DNA of 64,000 bases from Parahoeflea halophila. GTDB taxonomy: Bacteria; Pseudomonadota; Alphaproteobacteria; Rhizobiales; Rhizobiaceae. The stretch covers positions 248,001 to 312,000 of the forward strand of contig NZ_OCPC01000003.1 of NCBI RefSeq assembly GCF_900220985.1. The letters are read 5' to 3'. The translations under genes and the position numbers were made by a program. Positions 1 through 10,300 of the stretch are shown here, piece by piece (positions within the stretch are counted from its first letter, which is position 1; every line of letters starts with the position of its first letter). Below the pieces are notes generated by a model. The model saw only the letters and a program-made list of their open reading frames with translations, ran no database searches and was not told the origin of the DNA.

Positions 1-1466
1 AGGCCGGTCAGCCGGCCCCAGGCGATGCTCGGGCGCACCCGGCCAATACCGGAGCGCAGCGCCAGATCAGTCAGGGCACCAAGGATCAGGAAGACGCCAA
101 GCGCGATGCCGAGCGCTGCCAGCACGGGCGCTCCGGTCTCAATAAAGACCACACCAAGCCCGACCAGCATGGCAATGCCGACAGCAAAGTAGAGCCGGTG
201 CGCAGCACCTGCCAGATCACCGCGTTTCCAGGCCAGCAGCGGCCCGAAGGGAACCGCCAGCAGCAGCGGGATCATCAGCGGGCCGAAGGTCAGGTTGAAG
301 AACGGCGGACCGACCGAAATCTTGGTCCCGGTGACGGCCTCCAGGAGCAGCGGATACAGCGTTCCAACCAACACCGTGGCTGCAGCCGTGGTCAGGAACA
401 GGTTGTTGAGCACAAGCGACCCTTCGCGCGAGATCGGCGCGAACATGCCTCCGGCCTTCAAGGTACCGGCGCGGAAGCCGAACAGGGCCAGCGCACCGCC
501 GATGAAGATCACCAGAATGCCCAGAATGAACACGCCGCGGGTCGGATCGGTGGCGAAGGCATGCACCGATGTCAGGACGCCCGACCGCACCAGGAAGGTG
601 CCGAGCAGCGAGAACGAGAAGGTCAGGATGGCAAGCAGCACCGTCCAGATCTTGAGTGCCTCGCGCTTTTCCATCACCAGCGCCGAATGCAGCAAAGCAG
701 TGCCCACCAGCCAGGGCATGAAGGAGGCGTTTTCGACCGGATCCCAGAACCACCAGCCGCCCCAGCCGAGTTCGTAATAGGCCCAGTAGCTGCCCATCGA
801 GATCCCGGCGGTGAGAAAGATCCAGGCCGTCAGGGTCCAGGGTCGGACCCAGCGCGCCCAGGCCGCATCAATGCGACCCTCGATCAGCGCCGCAATGGCG
901 AACGAAAAGGAAATCGAAAACCCGACATAGCCGAGATACAGCAGCGGCGGATGGATCGCCAGCCCGATGTCCTGAAGGATCGGGTTCAGGTCATTGCCTT
1001 CGGCGGGCGCCGGATCAAGCCGCAGAAACGGGTTCGAGGTCAGAAGCACGAAAAGCAGAAAGGCGACCGTGATCCAGGCCTGGACCGAAAGCACATTGGA
1101 CTTCAACGTGTCCGGCAGATTGCGCCCGAACAGCGCCACCAGGCCCGAAAACAGCACCAGGATCAGCACCCAGAGCAGCATCGAGCCCTCGTGATTGCCC
1201 CAGACACCGGTGATTTTGTAAATCATCGGCTTGAGCGAATGCGAGTTCTCGACCACATTCTGCACCGAGAAATCCGATGTCACATAGGCGTTGGTCAGCG
1301 CCGCAAAGGAGATCGCAACCAGCATCAGCGAAGTGACCGCCGCCATGGGGCCGACGGCCATCAGACCCGCATCACGGCGGCGCGCGCCGATCAGGGGAAC
1401 AACCGATTGCACGACCGCCGTCGCCAGCGCGAGGATCAGTGCAAAATGGCCGATTTCAGTGATCAT
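1..1466 (-). CDS. ccmF: Cytochrome c-type biogenesis protein CcmF (3' end outside window)
   Basis: This is a multi-pass inner-membrane protein of the heme lyase complex that attaches heme to apocytochrome c in the periplasm, working with CcmH and CcmI. The minus-strand frame is open from an ATG at 1466 to the window edge, about 488 codons of a family that is usually around 650. The N-terminus MITEIGHFALILALA, the NHEGSMLLW segment and the tryptophan-rich WWD motif (GWGGWWFWDPVENASFMPWL, around 710-770) are diagnostic. It lies 41 bases downstream of ccmE in a ccmI-ccmE-ccmF operon. Only the C-terminal part is missing, because of the window boundary. Confidence 0.95.
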   Translation of the reverse strand, partial: MITEIGHFALILALATAVVQSVVPLIGARRRDAGLMAVGPMAAVTSLMLVAISFAALTNAYVTSDFSVQNVVENSHSLKPMIYKITGVWGNHEGSMLLWVLILVLFSGLVALFGRNLPDTLKSNVLSVQAWITVAFLLFVLLTSNPFLRLDPAPAEGNDLNPILQDIGLAIHPPLLYLGYVGFSISFSFAIAALIEGRIDAAWARWVRPWTLTAWIFLTAGISMGSYWAYYELGWGGWWFWDPVENASFMPWLVGTALLHSALVMEKREALKIWTVLLAILTFSFSLLGTFLVRSGVLTSVHAFATDPTRGVFILGILVIFIGGALALFGFRAGTLKAGGMFAPISREGSLVLNNLFLTTAAATVLVGTLYPLLLEAVTGTKISVGPPFFNLTFGPLMIPLLLAVPFGPLLAWKRGDLAGAAHRLYFAVGIAMLVGLGVVFIETGAPVLAALGIALGVFLILGALTDLALRSGIGRVRPSIAWGRLTG

Positions 1467-1507
1467 GGCGTCTTCTCCCATGCCGCGCCGGCATGCTTTT
1501 CGTCCGT

Positions 1508-1978
1508 CTACTGCGTCTGCGTTTCGACCCCGGGGGCCGGATCCCCCTCCTGCCAGACCCCTTGTGCTTTCAGCGAGTCCGCAACTTCCTTGGGCATATA
1601 ATTCTCGTCATGCTTGGCGAGAACGGAATCGGCCAGGAATGTTCCTTGCTCGGGCGAAAACGTGCCTTCGGTGACCACCCCCTGCCCTTCGCGGAACAGG
1701 TCGGGCAGGATGCCGACATAGCGCACCTTGACCGAAGCGTTGGTGTCGGTCACCCGGAAGGTCACGGCCGAATTCTCACCGCGCTCGACCGAGCCGTCCT
1801 CGACCAAGCCGCCAAGCCGCACGCGGGTGCCCGGCGCCATTTGCTGTGCCAGCACGTCCGTGGGCGAATTGAAGAACACGATCTGCTCGCGCAGCGCCGA
1901 GGCGACCAGCGCCGCTGAAGCGGCCAAAAACACCGCACCCCCGGCGATGATCGACAATCGTTTCTGCTTGCGGTTCAT
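1508..1978 (-). CDS. ccmE: Cytochrome c maturation heme chaperone CcmE
   Basis: CcmE is a periplasmic heme chaperone anchored by one N-terminal membrane helix. It binds heme covalently through a histidine and passes it to CcmF. The 156-residue product has a positively charged start (MNRKQKRLS), a membrane helix at about residues 8-28, an OB-fold core, and the heme-binding motif [10 protein letters not shown] with His123 and the conserved Tyr127. Its ATG overlaps the ccmI stop codon by four bases (ATGA at 1975-1978), which points to translational coupling. Length and motifs are normal for the family (cycJ in older rhizobial naming). Confidence 0.96.
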   Translation of the reverse strand: MNRKQKRLSIIAGGAVFLAASAALVASALREQIVFFNSPTDVLAQQMAPGTRVRLGGLVEDGSVERGENSAVTFRVTDTNASVKVRYVGILPDLFREGQGVVTEGTFSPEQGTFLADSVLAKHDENYMPKEVADSLKAQGVWQEGDPAPGVETQTQ

Positions 1979-3627
1979 TGCTCCTCCTGAGCCTGTTCAA
2001 GACTGAGCTCGGAAGCAAGGCGTGCGAGTGTGCGCCCGGCCTCGCTGTCGGCGGGGAATGTGTCCCCGGCGCGCTCAAGAGCCGTGACAGCGGAGCCACG
2101 ATCGCCCATCACCGCGTAGGATCTGACCAAGCGCAGCCAACCTTCGAGATTGTCGGGATTTTCCACCAGCCTGGCATTCAGGGAGTCGACCATCGAGCGG
2201 ATCATCGCAACCCGGTCTTCAACCGTCATCTCAGCCGCCGCGGCAACATCGGCCTGTGTCGGACCGGCCGATGGCCGAGGGGTCGATGCAGCATCGGAAC
2301 CGCCAGGCGGGACAGCTTCAGCAGGCCGGGGAGCCTGCACGGCCGCAGCCTCACCGCCCGCCGGCGGCAGGATGAAGGGGGTCTTGGTTGCGACCGGTGA
2401 TTCGGCGGGGGAAATTGCCTGTGCGGCGGGCACATTAGGTGCCATCGGCACGCCGCCGAGTATCGGGGTCTCGCTGAGGCCAAATTCCCTGGCCAGCGTG
2501 CTGAGTTGCTGGAACTCGGGGCTGGCCGGTGCAAAGACGGCAAAGGCGCGGTCGAGAGCCGCCTGTGCCCTGTCACGGCCTCCGGTGACGACATGCGAAC
2601 GGATCAGCCGCAGCCATCCGGCAACGTTGTTGGGATTGTCGGCCAGCTTGGATTCGAGGCTCTCGATCATCGAGGCAATCATCGCCTGCCGGTCCTCAGG
2701 GCTCATGGTCTGCGCCGCAGCAATATCAGCCGCGGTCGGATTGCCAGGGACCTGCGCGCCGGTCCCAGACAATGGCCCGGTGCCTGCTTGGGGCTGTAAG
2801 TCCGCGAGCTGACGCTCAACCGCGGGAATCCATGGCGCCCCCTCAGGTGCAGCCTCGAGCATGCCGTTGAAGGCCGCTCGTGCTTCACTTGTCTTGCCCG
2901 ATTGGGCCAGCGCCACCGCCAGAAAGAACTGTGGTTTCGGGTCGGCGGAATCGAGTTCCCGCGCGGTCTGGAAGGCCAGATTGGCTTCTTCAGTGACAAT
3001 GCCTCCCGACGCGGAGAACAAGGCCTCGCCAAGGCTCGACAGCCGTGTTGGGGACGGGCCCAGAATCGATATCGCCTTTCTGTAGGCTGTGGCTGCGTCC
3101 TCAAAGCGGCCGGTGCGCAGATAGATCGGGCCGAGCACGTCCCAGCCGCGGCCGTCATCGGGATTTTCCGCAAGGTGCTGCTCAGCCTTGGAGATCAGCA
3201 TGGCGACGTCGCTGGCCTGCGGATCGGCCTGCAGCCTTGCCGAAAGCGGCAGCTGCGGCAAACCGGGCCTGCCGAGTTCGAGATAGGCCGTCAACGCTGC
3301 AACCGGCATGAAAAGCGCCATCATGATCACAACCGCACGGCGCAGACCGCGATTGCTCCCTGCACGGCCTTGAGATTCTGCCGCCTCGCTCTTGCGGGCG
3401 GCGCTAAGCAGGCGGCGGGAGATTTCCGTCTTGGCGACTTCGGCCTGAACCGGGTCCACCAAGCCTTCCGCCAGATCACGGTCGACTTCGCTCAACTGGT
3501 CGCGATAGACCTCGATATCATGCAATTCGGGCGCGTCAGGCGCCTCCGAACGAGCACGCGCCACCGGCCTCAGCAAGGCCAGGGTCGCAACGGCGGTCAT
3601 GACGGCGGCGATTACCCAGAACAACAT
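1975..3627 (-). CDS. ccmI: Cytochrome c maturation protein CcmI with a duplicated C-terminal module
   Basis: CcmI (CycH) presents apocytochrome c to the heme lyase. Two membrane helices (about residues 1-22 and 97-115) flank a cytoplasmic loop, followed by periplasmic TPR repeats (about 140-270, e.g. [20 protein letters not shown]). At 550 residues it is long for the family, which is commonly nearer 370-400 in rhizobia. The excess comes from two similar modules at about 299-383 and 457-541. Each begins AD(I/V)AAA and carries (A/R)MI.SM(I/V)(E/D)SL and then GWLRL(I/V)RS, and they are joined by a Pro/Ala-rich linker. It is the first gene of the ccm operon seen here. Confidence 0.93.
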   Translation of the reverse strand: MLFWVIAAVMTAVATLALLRPVARARSEAPDAPELHDIEVYRDQLSEVDRDLAEGLVDPVQAEVAKTEISRRLLSAARKSEAAESQGRAGSNRGLRRAVVIMMALFMPVAALTAYLELGRPGLPQLPLSARLQADPQASDVAMLISKAEQHLAENPDDGRGWDVLGPIYLRTGRFEDAATAYRKAISILGPSPTRLSSLGEALFSASGGIVTEEANLAFQTARELDSADPKPQFFLAVALAQSGKTSEARAAFNGMLEAAPEGAPWIPAVERQLADLQPQAGTGPLSGTGAQVPGNPTAADIAAAQTMSPEDRQAMIASMIESLESKLADNPNNVAGWLRLIRSHVVTGGRDRAQAALDRAFAVFAPASPEFQQLSTLAREFGLSETPILGGVPMAPNVPAAQAISPAESPVATKTPFILPPAGGEAAAVQAPRPAEAVPPGGSDAASTPRPSAGPTQADVAAAAEMTVEDRVAMIRSMVDSLNARLVENPDNLEGWLRLVRSYAVMGDRGSAVTALERAGDTFPADSEAGRTLARLASELSLEQAQEEQ

Positions 3628-3895
3628 ATGGCTTCAATATCCGAGCATTCTTTGTTTTCCAACTGCATTCGGCTTCGAAAGCCTGATTGGGGCGATTGGT
3701 CGCGTATCGGGCTTCTCAAGCAGTAACCGCCTGCACGATACCGTCCAGACTGGCCAGGCGAGACCGAGATTCAGTCTGCTGCAGAGGGCATTGGCTGCGC
3801 CCGGTGCTTCAACCCGCCAGTTGTGATCAGCGTGTAGGAAGCTTAACAGGGCTGCGGCGCATCGCCGTGATCGAGATCAATAAGAAAATTCGCAG

Positions 3896-4345
3896 TCAGC
3901 CGAGTGGTGTCCAGCTGCCATCATCATTGCGGCATGCTGCCCCCTGCCCCTTCACCGGGACGCCGCGAATGGTGGCAGTGTGGACATATTGACGGCAATT
4001 TTGCTGACCGACCTGATAGGGAGTACCCGCCGACACTTCGCCGGCCGTTCGCCCACTCTGGCTGCTCCAGGCAACCACCTGGCCGAGGGGGGCCTTTTCT
4101 AGTGCCTGATACTCGGCTTCCAGTGCCCGCAGCCGGTCCGCTCCGCTCAACCCGCTGGCAGCATCGGCCGGCAGGATTCCGCCATTCAGCGCGGACAGGA
4201 TCGAATCGGTCCCGGCGACTTTCGAACCTGAAACCGGCGCAAAGGAAAGCGGCCGCACCGCGCCTGTGCCGGTGCAGCCGGCCAGCACAACGGAAAGACC
4301 CGCAATCGCGCCGTATTTCACCAGATTCCAGACTGTATATGCCAT
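3896..4345 (-). CDS. Small outer-membrane lipoprotein, 17-kDa surface-antigen-like C-terminus
   Basis: Function unknown. I chose the ATG at 4345 (MAYTVWNLVKYG) rather than the longer frame opening at 4393, because it gives a normal lipoprotein signal ending in the lipobox LAGC and a 149-residue precursor. After lipidation at that Cys, an Ala/Gly/Ser-rich linker leads to a C-terminal half with QNCRQYVHTATI and a final GSWTPLG. That pattern resembles the surface-antigen domain shared by Rickettsia 17-kDa antigen relatives. It sits between feuQ and ccmI on the same strand, with about 150 bases to feuQ, so it could be the last gene of the feu transcript. The family assignment is by pattern only. 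Confidence 0.7.
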   Translation of the reverse strand: MAYTVWNLVKYGAIAGLSVVLAGCTGTGAVRPLSFAPVSGSKVAGTDSILSALNGGILPADAASGLSGADRLRALEAEYQALEKAPLGQVVAWSSQSGRTAGEVSAGTPYQVGQQNCRQYVHTATIRGVPVKGQGAACRNDDGSWTPLG

Positions 4346-4500
4346 GCTGCCGTCGTCCTCATTGTTGCGCAGGTGCCAGCTCGATCGCCACATATTGCTA
4401 CAGGCCGTAATTGCCTTGTCGCTGTGGCGGCATTGTGACGCAACGCCGGTTCTCTGCCTTGTTCTAGCGCAGTCGAATCCGAATTACGAACCACATTGGT

Positions 4501-5883
4501 TCAAGCCTCCGTGATCAGTGCCGGCAATGTCATCCGCGCTGAAAGTCCGCCGAGATCGGCCTTCGCCAGGGCAACCGAACCGTTGTACTCCGAAGCGATC
4601 TCTTCAACGATGGAAAGCCCCAGGCCTGTCCCCGGCTTTGACTCGTCAAGCCTGCGGCCCCGTTTCATCGCTTCGCGCATCGCTGCCTCGTCGAGACCGG
4701 GTCCATCATCGTCGATTTCGATGCGAAACATCGGCCTCTGGCCCTCATTGGCGGGGACGGTCCGCAACCTGATGATGACGCTCTGACGGGCAAACTTGGC
4801 CGCATTTTCGACCAGATTGCCGAGCGCCTCCTCGAGATCCTGGCTTTCCATGGCCAGCACCGCATCACGCGGCTCGATGTCGGTGGCAAAATCGAGATCC
4901 CGGTTGAGCTTGGCCATCACCCGGACCAGCCGCTCAATCACCGGTGCGGCCTCGGTGCGTGCAAGCACACTGCCGCGCTGGGCGGCAATGCGCGCCCGAT
5001 CAAGATAGGTCTGAACCTGGGCCTGCATGGTTTCGGCCTGCGCCCGCACCAGCTTCTGATGGGACGGGGCCATGTCCCGGGACTCATTGATCAAAACCGC
5101 AATCGGAGTCTTGAGCGAATGCGCAAGGTTTCCCACCTGCATCCGCGCCCGGTCCACCACCCGGTGATTGGCTTCGATCAAGGCGTTGATCTCTCCGACA
5201 AGAGGCGCAATCTCGCGGGGAAAGCTCCCGTCCAGCTGCTGAGCCTCCCCCGCCCGGACCCGGCCCAAGGCCTGCCGTGCATGATCAAGTGGGCGCAATC
5301 CGTACAGAATGGCAACCGCATTGACCATCAGGCTGCCAATGCCGAACAGCGCCAGCACCAGATAGAGATTGGTCGAGAAGGCGGCGATTTCGGCTTCCAG
5401 CACCTCGCGGTTGCCGGCCACCCGGAAACGCGCCGCACGCCCCTGATCGTCCAGCTCCACCTCGGTCTCGATGACTTCAAGCTGATTGGCCTCGACATCG
5501 ACGGCCGAGTAGCTTCGTTGATAGCGTTCGTTGAAGGGCAGGTCTTCCACCGGTGGCGAAGCCAAAGTGCCCGCATCGATCGAAATCGACGCGAGGCGCG
5601 GACTGTCCAGCTCCCCGAGAGGTTCGACCAGCCAGATCCAGCCACTGCCCGGTTGATCGAAAACCAGATCGCCCAGTTGCGGATTGCCTGAAAGCCGACC
5701 ATCCTCATTGATCGTAACCGCGTTGATCACGCTGTTGAGGTGGGCGCGCAACAGGTCGTCAAAAGCGCGTTCGCTGCCGGCGCGATAGAGTTGCGAGATC
5801 ACGATGGCGATCGCGACCAGGGCGATCACTGCCCAGACCGAAGCAAACAGCAAAACGCGTGCGGTGAGTGAACCGCCCTTCAT
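4501..5883 (-). CDS. feuQ: FeuQ-type sensor histidine kinase
   Basis: Membrane histidine kinase paired with FeuP. In Sinorhizobium FeuP/FeuQ controls genes including the cyclic-glucan exporter ndvA and is needed for symbiosis. The order is TM1 (about 10-32), a periplasmic sensor (33-170), TM2 (171-195), HAMP, a dimerisation helix with His255 in NLAHSLKTP, the N-box around 351-365 (NLVENAAKFA), DDDGPGL at 391-397 and GTGLGLSIV at 418-426. All catalytic motifs are intact. The ATG overlaps the feuP stop by four bases (5880-5883). The PhoQ-like HSLKTP box and the neighbour FeuP make FeuQ the best assignment. Confidence 0.88.
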   Translation of the reverse strand: MKGGSLTARVLLFASVWAVIALVAIAIVISQLYRAGSERAFDDLLRAHLNSVINAVTINEDGRLSGNPQLGDLVFDQPGSGWIWLVEPLGELDSPRLASISIDAGTLASPPVEDLPFNERYQRSYSAVDVEANQLEVIETEVELDDQGRAARFRVAGNREVLEAEIAAFSTNLYLVLALFGIGSLMVNAVAILYGLRPLDHARQALGRVRAGEAQQLDGSFPREIAPLVGEINALIEANHRVVDRARMQVGNLAHSLKTPIAVLINESRDMAPSHQKLVRAQAETMQAQVQTYLDRARIAAQRGSVLARTEAAPVIERLVRVMAKLNRDLDFATDIEPRDAVLAMESQDLEEALGNLVENAAKFARQSVIIRLRTVPANEGQRPMFRIEIDDDGPGLDEAAMREAMKRGRRLDESKPGTGLGLSIVEEIASEYNGSVALAKADLGGLSARMTLPALITEA

Positions 5884-6566
5884 CCCGACTTGCCGCTGGT
5901 TTCGCCGTCCGGTGCAACCATACGGTAGCCGAGGCCGCGCACGGTCTCGATCAGGTCAACGCCGATCTTCTTGCGCAAGCGGCCGACGAAAACTTCGATA
6001 GTATTGGAATCGCGGTCGAAGTCCTGGTCGTACATGTGCTCGACCAGTTCCGTGCGCGAGACCACCTCGCCCATGTGATGCATGAGATAGGACAGCAGCC
6101 GGAATTCGTGGCTGGTCAGTTTCAGCGTGGTTCCGTCGACGCTCGCCTTGGATGCCTTTGTATCGAGACGAACCGGGCCGCAGGCAATCTCCGACGAGGC
6201 GTGGCCGGAGGCACGCCGGATGAGAGCACGAATGCGCGCCAGCACTTCTTCGACATGAAACGGCTTGGTGACATAGTCATCGGCGCCCGCGTCGATCCCT
6301 GCCACCTTGTCGCTCCAGCGATCGCGGGCAGTCAGGATCAGAACCGGCATGGTACGGTTGTCGGCGCGCCATTTCTCGAGCACCGTGACCCCATCCATCT
6401 CCGGCAAACCGATGTCGAGAATGACGGCGTCATAGGGCTCGGTGTCGCCAAGAAAATGACCTTCCTCGCCATCATGGGCGCGGTCGACTACATAGCCCTG
6501 CTCGATGAGTGCTTCGGCCAGCTGGCGATTGAGATCCTTGTCGTCCTCAACAATCAGAATACGCAC
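5880..6566 (-). CDS. feuP: FeuP-type response regulator (OmpR/PhoB family)
   Basis: DNA-binding response regulator phosphorylated by FeuQ. The receiver domain holds the acidic pair ED at 7-8, phospho-acceptor Asp51 (VILDIGLP) and Lys101 (VTKPFH). A winged-helix effector domain follows, with LTSHEFRLLSYLMHH and DRDSNTIEVFVGRLRKK. The 228 residues match the family length. The wording of the linker and wing is very close to the rhizobial FeuP proteins as I remember them. It lies between a candidate feuN and feuQ, a three-gene arrangement matching the signalling unit described in Sinorhizobium. Confidence 0.92.
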   Translation of the reverse strand: MRILIVEDDKDLNRQLAEALIEQGYVVDRAHDGEEGHFLGDTEPYDAVILDIGLPEMDGVTVLEKWRADNRTMPVLILTARDRWSDKVAGIDAGADDYVTKPFHVEEVLARIRALIRRASGHASSEIACGPVRLDTKASKASVDGTTLKLTSHEFRLLSYLMHHMGEVVSRTELVEHMYDQDFDRDSNTIEVFVGRLRKKIGVDLIETVRGLGYRMVAPDGETSGKSG

Positions 6567-6709
6567 TTGGTTTGCTCCCGCTGTTGTGCCGCGGCGCCCA
6601 CCACATCAACTGCACGACGCCGCCCCCTTACCATGCACCGACTCGCTCGATCCGCACCAGTTCGGAATCACGAAGTGCACAAACTCGCCGGGTTCCGTTG
6701 CTGAAACGC

Positions 6710-6997
6710 TTACTGCGGCACCGAAACGGTGACCTTTTTCGGACGGTCATTGCCATTGCCCGGCACCAGCACGGTGATCACGCAAATGGTCTGGCCGCCG
6801 CTGGACTGGGCTGAAGCCGACAGCAACTGCCCGCCGGTCTGGCCGACCACACGAGTTGCTGCCCCCGAACAATCGGCCGCCACCTCGACGATGGCAGTGC
6901 CGTCCGGCGCACGCAAATCCTGCGACACGGTGGCAACCGGGGTCATGGTCGCGGTCTGCGCGGCAACCAAGCCTATTGTGAGTGCGTTTGTGATCAT
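6710..6997 (-). CDS. Small secreted protein, candidate FeuN-type modulator of FeuQ
   Basis: From the ATG at 6997 the product is 95 residues with an N-terminal signal-like stretch (MITNALTIGLVAAQTA), then a soluble domain with two cysteines (ADCSGA and QTICVIT) and a Lys-rich tail before VSVPQ. The longer frame opening at 7045 would put 16 unlikely residues before the signal. FeuN in Sinorhizobium is a small periplasmic protein encoded next to feuPQ that restrains FeuQ. Position, size and export signal fit, but I cannot align the sequences here. The gap to feuP is 143 bases, same strand. Confidence 0.6.
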   Translation of the reverse strand: MITNALTIGLVAAQTATMTPVATVSQDLRAPDGTAIVEVAADCSGAATRVVGQTGGQLLSASAQSSGGQTICVITVLVPGNGNDRPKKVTVSVPQ

Positions 6998-7105
6998 GGT
7001 CTGCCCTGAAGCGGTTCGTATTTCATCCTGGAGCCAGTGATACAAGATCCTGTCTGAACCGCAAATGAATGGGAACCGGGATGATTCCGGCCTCCACCCT
7101 TGGGG

Positions 7106-7312
7106 TCAACCTATCCGGTCCTTTGCCTGGATGCGGCCGATGATGGCAATCACGCCGCCAAGCGCGGCGCCAAGCGAGGTCAGCAGGCCGGTCAGGGCCT
7201 CGCGGTCGGCGTCTCCAAGTTCGTATCCGAGCAGGCCGAGCGCTGCAGAGCCGATCGTCACGATGGCTCCCCACAGAGTCTTTGACTGCCACCAGGGTTT
7301 GATATCAATCAT
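7106..7312 (-). CDS. Small holin-like membrane protein at the end of the GTA cluster
   Basis: Starting at the ATG at 7312 the product is 68 residues (MIDIKPWWQSKTLWGAIVTI). It has two hydrophobic segments separated by a short acidic turn (ELGDADREA) and a basic tail (GRIQAKDRIG). That two-helix layout and the WWQSKT.WGA opening recall small phage holin-like proteins often found near lysis or tail genes in rhizobia. It begins only 29 bases after the g15 stop on the same strand, so it probably belongs to the GTA transcript and could help release particles. Membrane pore activity is inference. Confidence 0.6.
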   Translation of the reverse strand: MIDIKPWWQSKTLWGAIVTIGSAALGLLGYELGDADREALTGLLTSLGAALGGVIAIIGRIQAKDRIG

Positions 7313-7341
7313 CGCACTCGTCCTTTCAAGGGTGAGGTAAA

Positions 7342-10300
7342 TCAAAGTGTGCAGGTTGCGGTCCGGGTCACTCCCCAGGGCACACGCTTTCCCGCCTGGG
7401 AGACGCGGAAGGTCAGTGAGGATTGCGGCGCGCCGAAATCCTCGATCTCGAGCGCCGACGTGTATAGCCAGCCGGATGTTTCCGGCTCGACGGTTCGGAT
7501 GACCGTGCCGGCATCGAGAATTTCCAGCCGGTAGCGCTCGAAACCTTCGTCATTGGCAATCTCGGCGGCGGTCCAGCTGTCAGCAGACAGACGCCCCCGC
7601 CGGATCCAGGAAAGGTCAATGCCCCCGGCCTGCCGGCTGGCGCGCAAATGCACCGGCGACAGCGGCGTCAGCGCCCTCTCTCCACCGGCGAAAACCATTG
7701 GCGCCATTGTGCCCGCGGCTGAGCCGGTGGCTTCGGCGATCCAGTTGAGCTCACGGGCCGCCTCTTCCAGCCGGAGATCGAGCGGCATGACGGCGCTGTC
7801 GAGCACGATGACGGTCGCACCTGACGCTGCACCAGCGCGCATTGCATCATCGGTTCCGCCTTGGCCGCGCAACAGGCTTCCAATCCGCCAGCGCCCGGCG
7901 GAAACCTCTTCGGCGGTTTCAAACTGAACCACCTCCCAGACGCCTGTATCAGAGTGGATTGCAAGAACGTTGGCGCCATTGAGGACCGCCTGACGGCTGG
8001 CGCTTGCCAGACCTCCAAAGGCCAGGTCGACCAGCAGCACAGCGCTTTCGTCAAACCGGCCTTCCGTGTCAGCGGGCGGCAGCGCTTCAGCCAATTTTCC
8101 GATTCGGGCGGGGGCGGAAAGGGTTGTGCGCGGCGTATAGCCTTCGGTTTCGACGGAACTCGACAGCAGCATCTGCCGCCACGGTGTTGCCAGGCCGGCA
8201 GCGCGCGCCCAGGCCGTTTGATCCTCGCCGGTCAGTACCGGCAGATCAAGAAAGACGATCGCCGGGGCAAAGGCCGCATTGGCGTCATTGGTCGCACGGC
8301 TGGTGAATGCATCCACAGCCGCAGGCCCAGCGCCGCCCGCATGCGCCACTGCCTCGATGCGGCGGATGTCACCGTCTTCGATGCGGCGGATATGAAACCG
8401 GCCTTGCGGCGCATTCCCCATGACGAAATGGATCGCATCCCCCGGCTGCACAGCCACCGACTGCGGTGGCAGGGCAAAACGCAATCGGCGGCGCTGCAGC
8501 CGGTGATCCTGCAGCCAGCGGTCGGCGCTCATGCGGGCCAGCCCAGGTTCAAGTGCGAGGCTCAGCGGCAGGTCGGTCTGGCGCACCGGCTCACGTTCGA
8601 GACGGCGTGAACGCGCCGAGGCCGGAGCGTAATCAGTCATCGGGTCTGCCGACAGCACCACCGCCTCATTGGCAAATTCGCTGAGTTCGCCGCGAACCTC
8701 CTCGAACAATGGCCCCTCGCCGGGTTCGGCCACCATTTCTATCTCTGCCGGGGCCGCGCCAGAAGTCAGCCGTGAGACGAATTCCAGACCTTCAGGACCT
8801 TCGCGGACATCGATGCAGAAAGCCTCGACCAGGGGCTGCAGCACGGCCCGCACCGAGGCAGGGCTCGAGATAACGTGGCCCGAGACCATGCCGTCGACCC
8901 GGTCGACATTGAAATCCGTGACCCCCGCATCGCTCAGAACACTGGCGACCAGATCCTTCAGCGCCACGGTTCCAAGGCGCCCGTTGAGCCAGTGGCCTGT
9001 GCGCCAGTTGGCTCCGTCAGACCACACCGACGACGACAGCGGAAAGGCCGGAAACGGTCGTGCATCCCAGGTCCAGAGGTGAATATGGTCGCTCGCAACC
9101 ATGCCGTCGGCATTGTCCGCCCCGGCCCAGTGAGCGAGATGAGCCGCGAGAAACGCCCGCTGGGCGAGATCATCGCGGCCGCCATTCGAGAACCAGGGAA
9201 CAGCGCCTTCCGACGATTTCGGATCGGGGAAAAGGTTCGGCTGATTGGCACCCTTGTCCACCGCCGGGCATCCGAGCTCGGTGAACCAGAACGGCTTGGA
9301 GCCGGGAACCCAGGCGCTCGGACTAGCCTCTTCCATTCCTCCGATCCGGTCGAAATGCTGATTCTCCCACCATCCGCGTAGATCCTTGACCCGGTAGACC
9401 CAGTCCTTGCCGGCAAATCCGTCCGAAATCGGCAGCCGCTCGCGTGCGTTCCTTGCGGTTTCGCTCGGATAGCACCAGTCGAAGCCTTCACCGCCTGTGA
9501 TCGCTGTACGCATCGCCGCCTCGTCATTGGCAAACCCCGCCCCGTCCGGATTGCCAGCCGAGACGTCTGCGTCGCGCCAGTCGCTCAGCGGCATGTAGTT
9601 GTCGATTCCGATGGCGCCGATGGCCGGGTGCGCCCACAGCGGGTCAAGATTGAAATAGATGTCGCCCGAGCCGTCATCAGACCGGTGGCCGGCATATTCA
9701 GTCCAGTCGGCGGCATAGGTCACGGTCGTGGCGCCACCCAGCATCGCCTTGGTATCGGCCGCCAGTTCGATCAGCTTGCCGACAAAGGGAAACGCACCGG
9801 TCTCGTCACGCAGGCGGGTCAGGCCGATCATCTCCGAGCCGATGACGAAACCATCGACGCCGCCCGCAGCAATCGCCAGTGCCGCGTGGTGCAGGATGAA
9901 ACGGCGGTAGCCTTCATCGCCGCCGGTCCATGTGACGCTGTCGCCCGAAACGACGACATCCAATACAAGCGTGTTCCCGCACAGTGCGTCGATCTCGCTG
10001 CCCATTGCTGCCGTGCCATCGGGAGTTCCGGGCAATCCCGGGGCAACGCTCGCGGTCAGCCGCCCGCGCCAGGGGTAGGCCGGCTGCCCGGTGCCGCCGG
10101 CGGGATTGGGCAGCCCATTGGCTTCGGGCAGGTCCATCAGCACGAAGGGATAGAGCACCACCTTGAGGCCGCGCGCCTTGAGGTCACGGATCGCCTCGAT
10201 GATGGAGCTGTCATCCGGCGTGCCGCCATAGGCCGGGCCGCCATTGCTGGTGGAGACCAGGTGCGCGGTGGCGCGGCTCAGCCCACCGACTTTCCAAGGC

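Noticed and set aside
198-1601. 467-codon plus-strand open frame
   Set aside because: It is the antisense shadow of ccmF. The minus-strand translation shows the full CcmF signature, and the plus-strand product is low-complexity Arg/Gln-rich.
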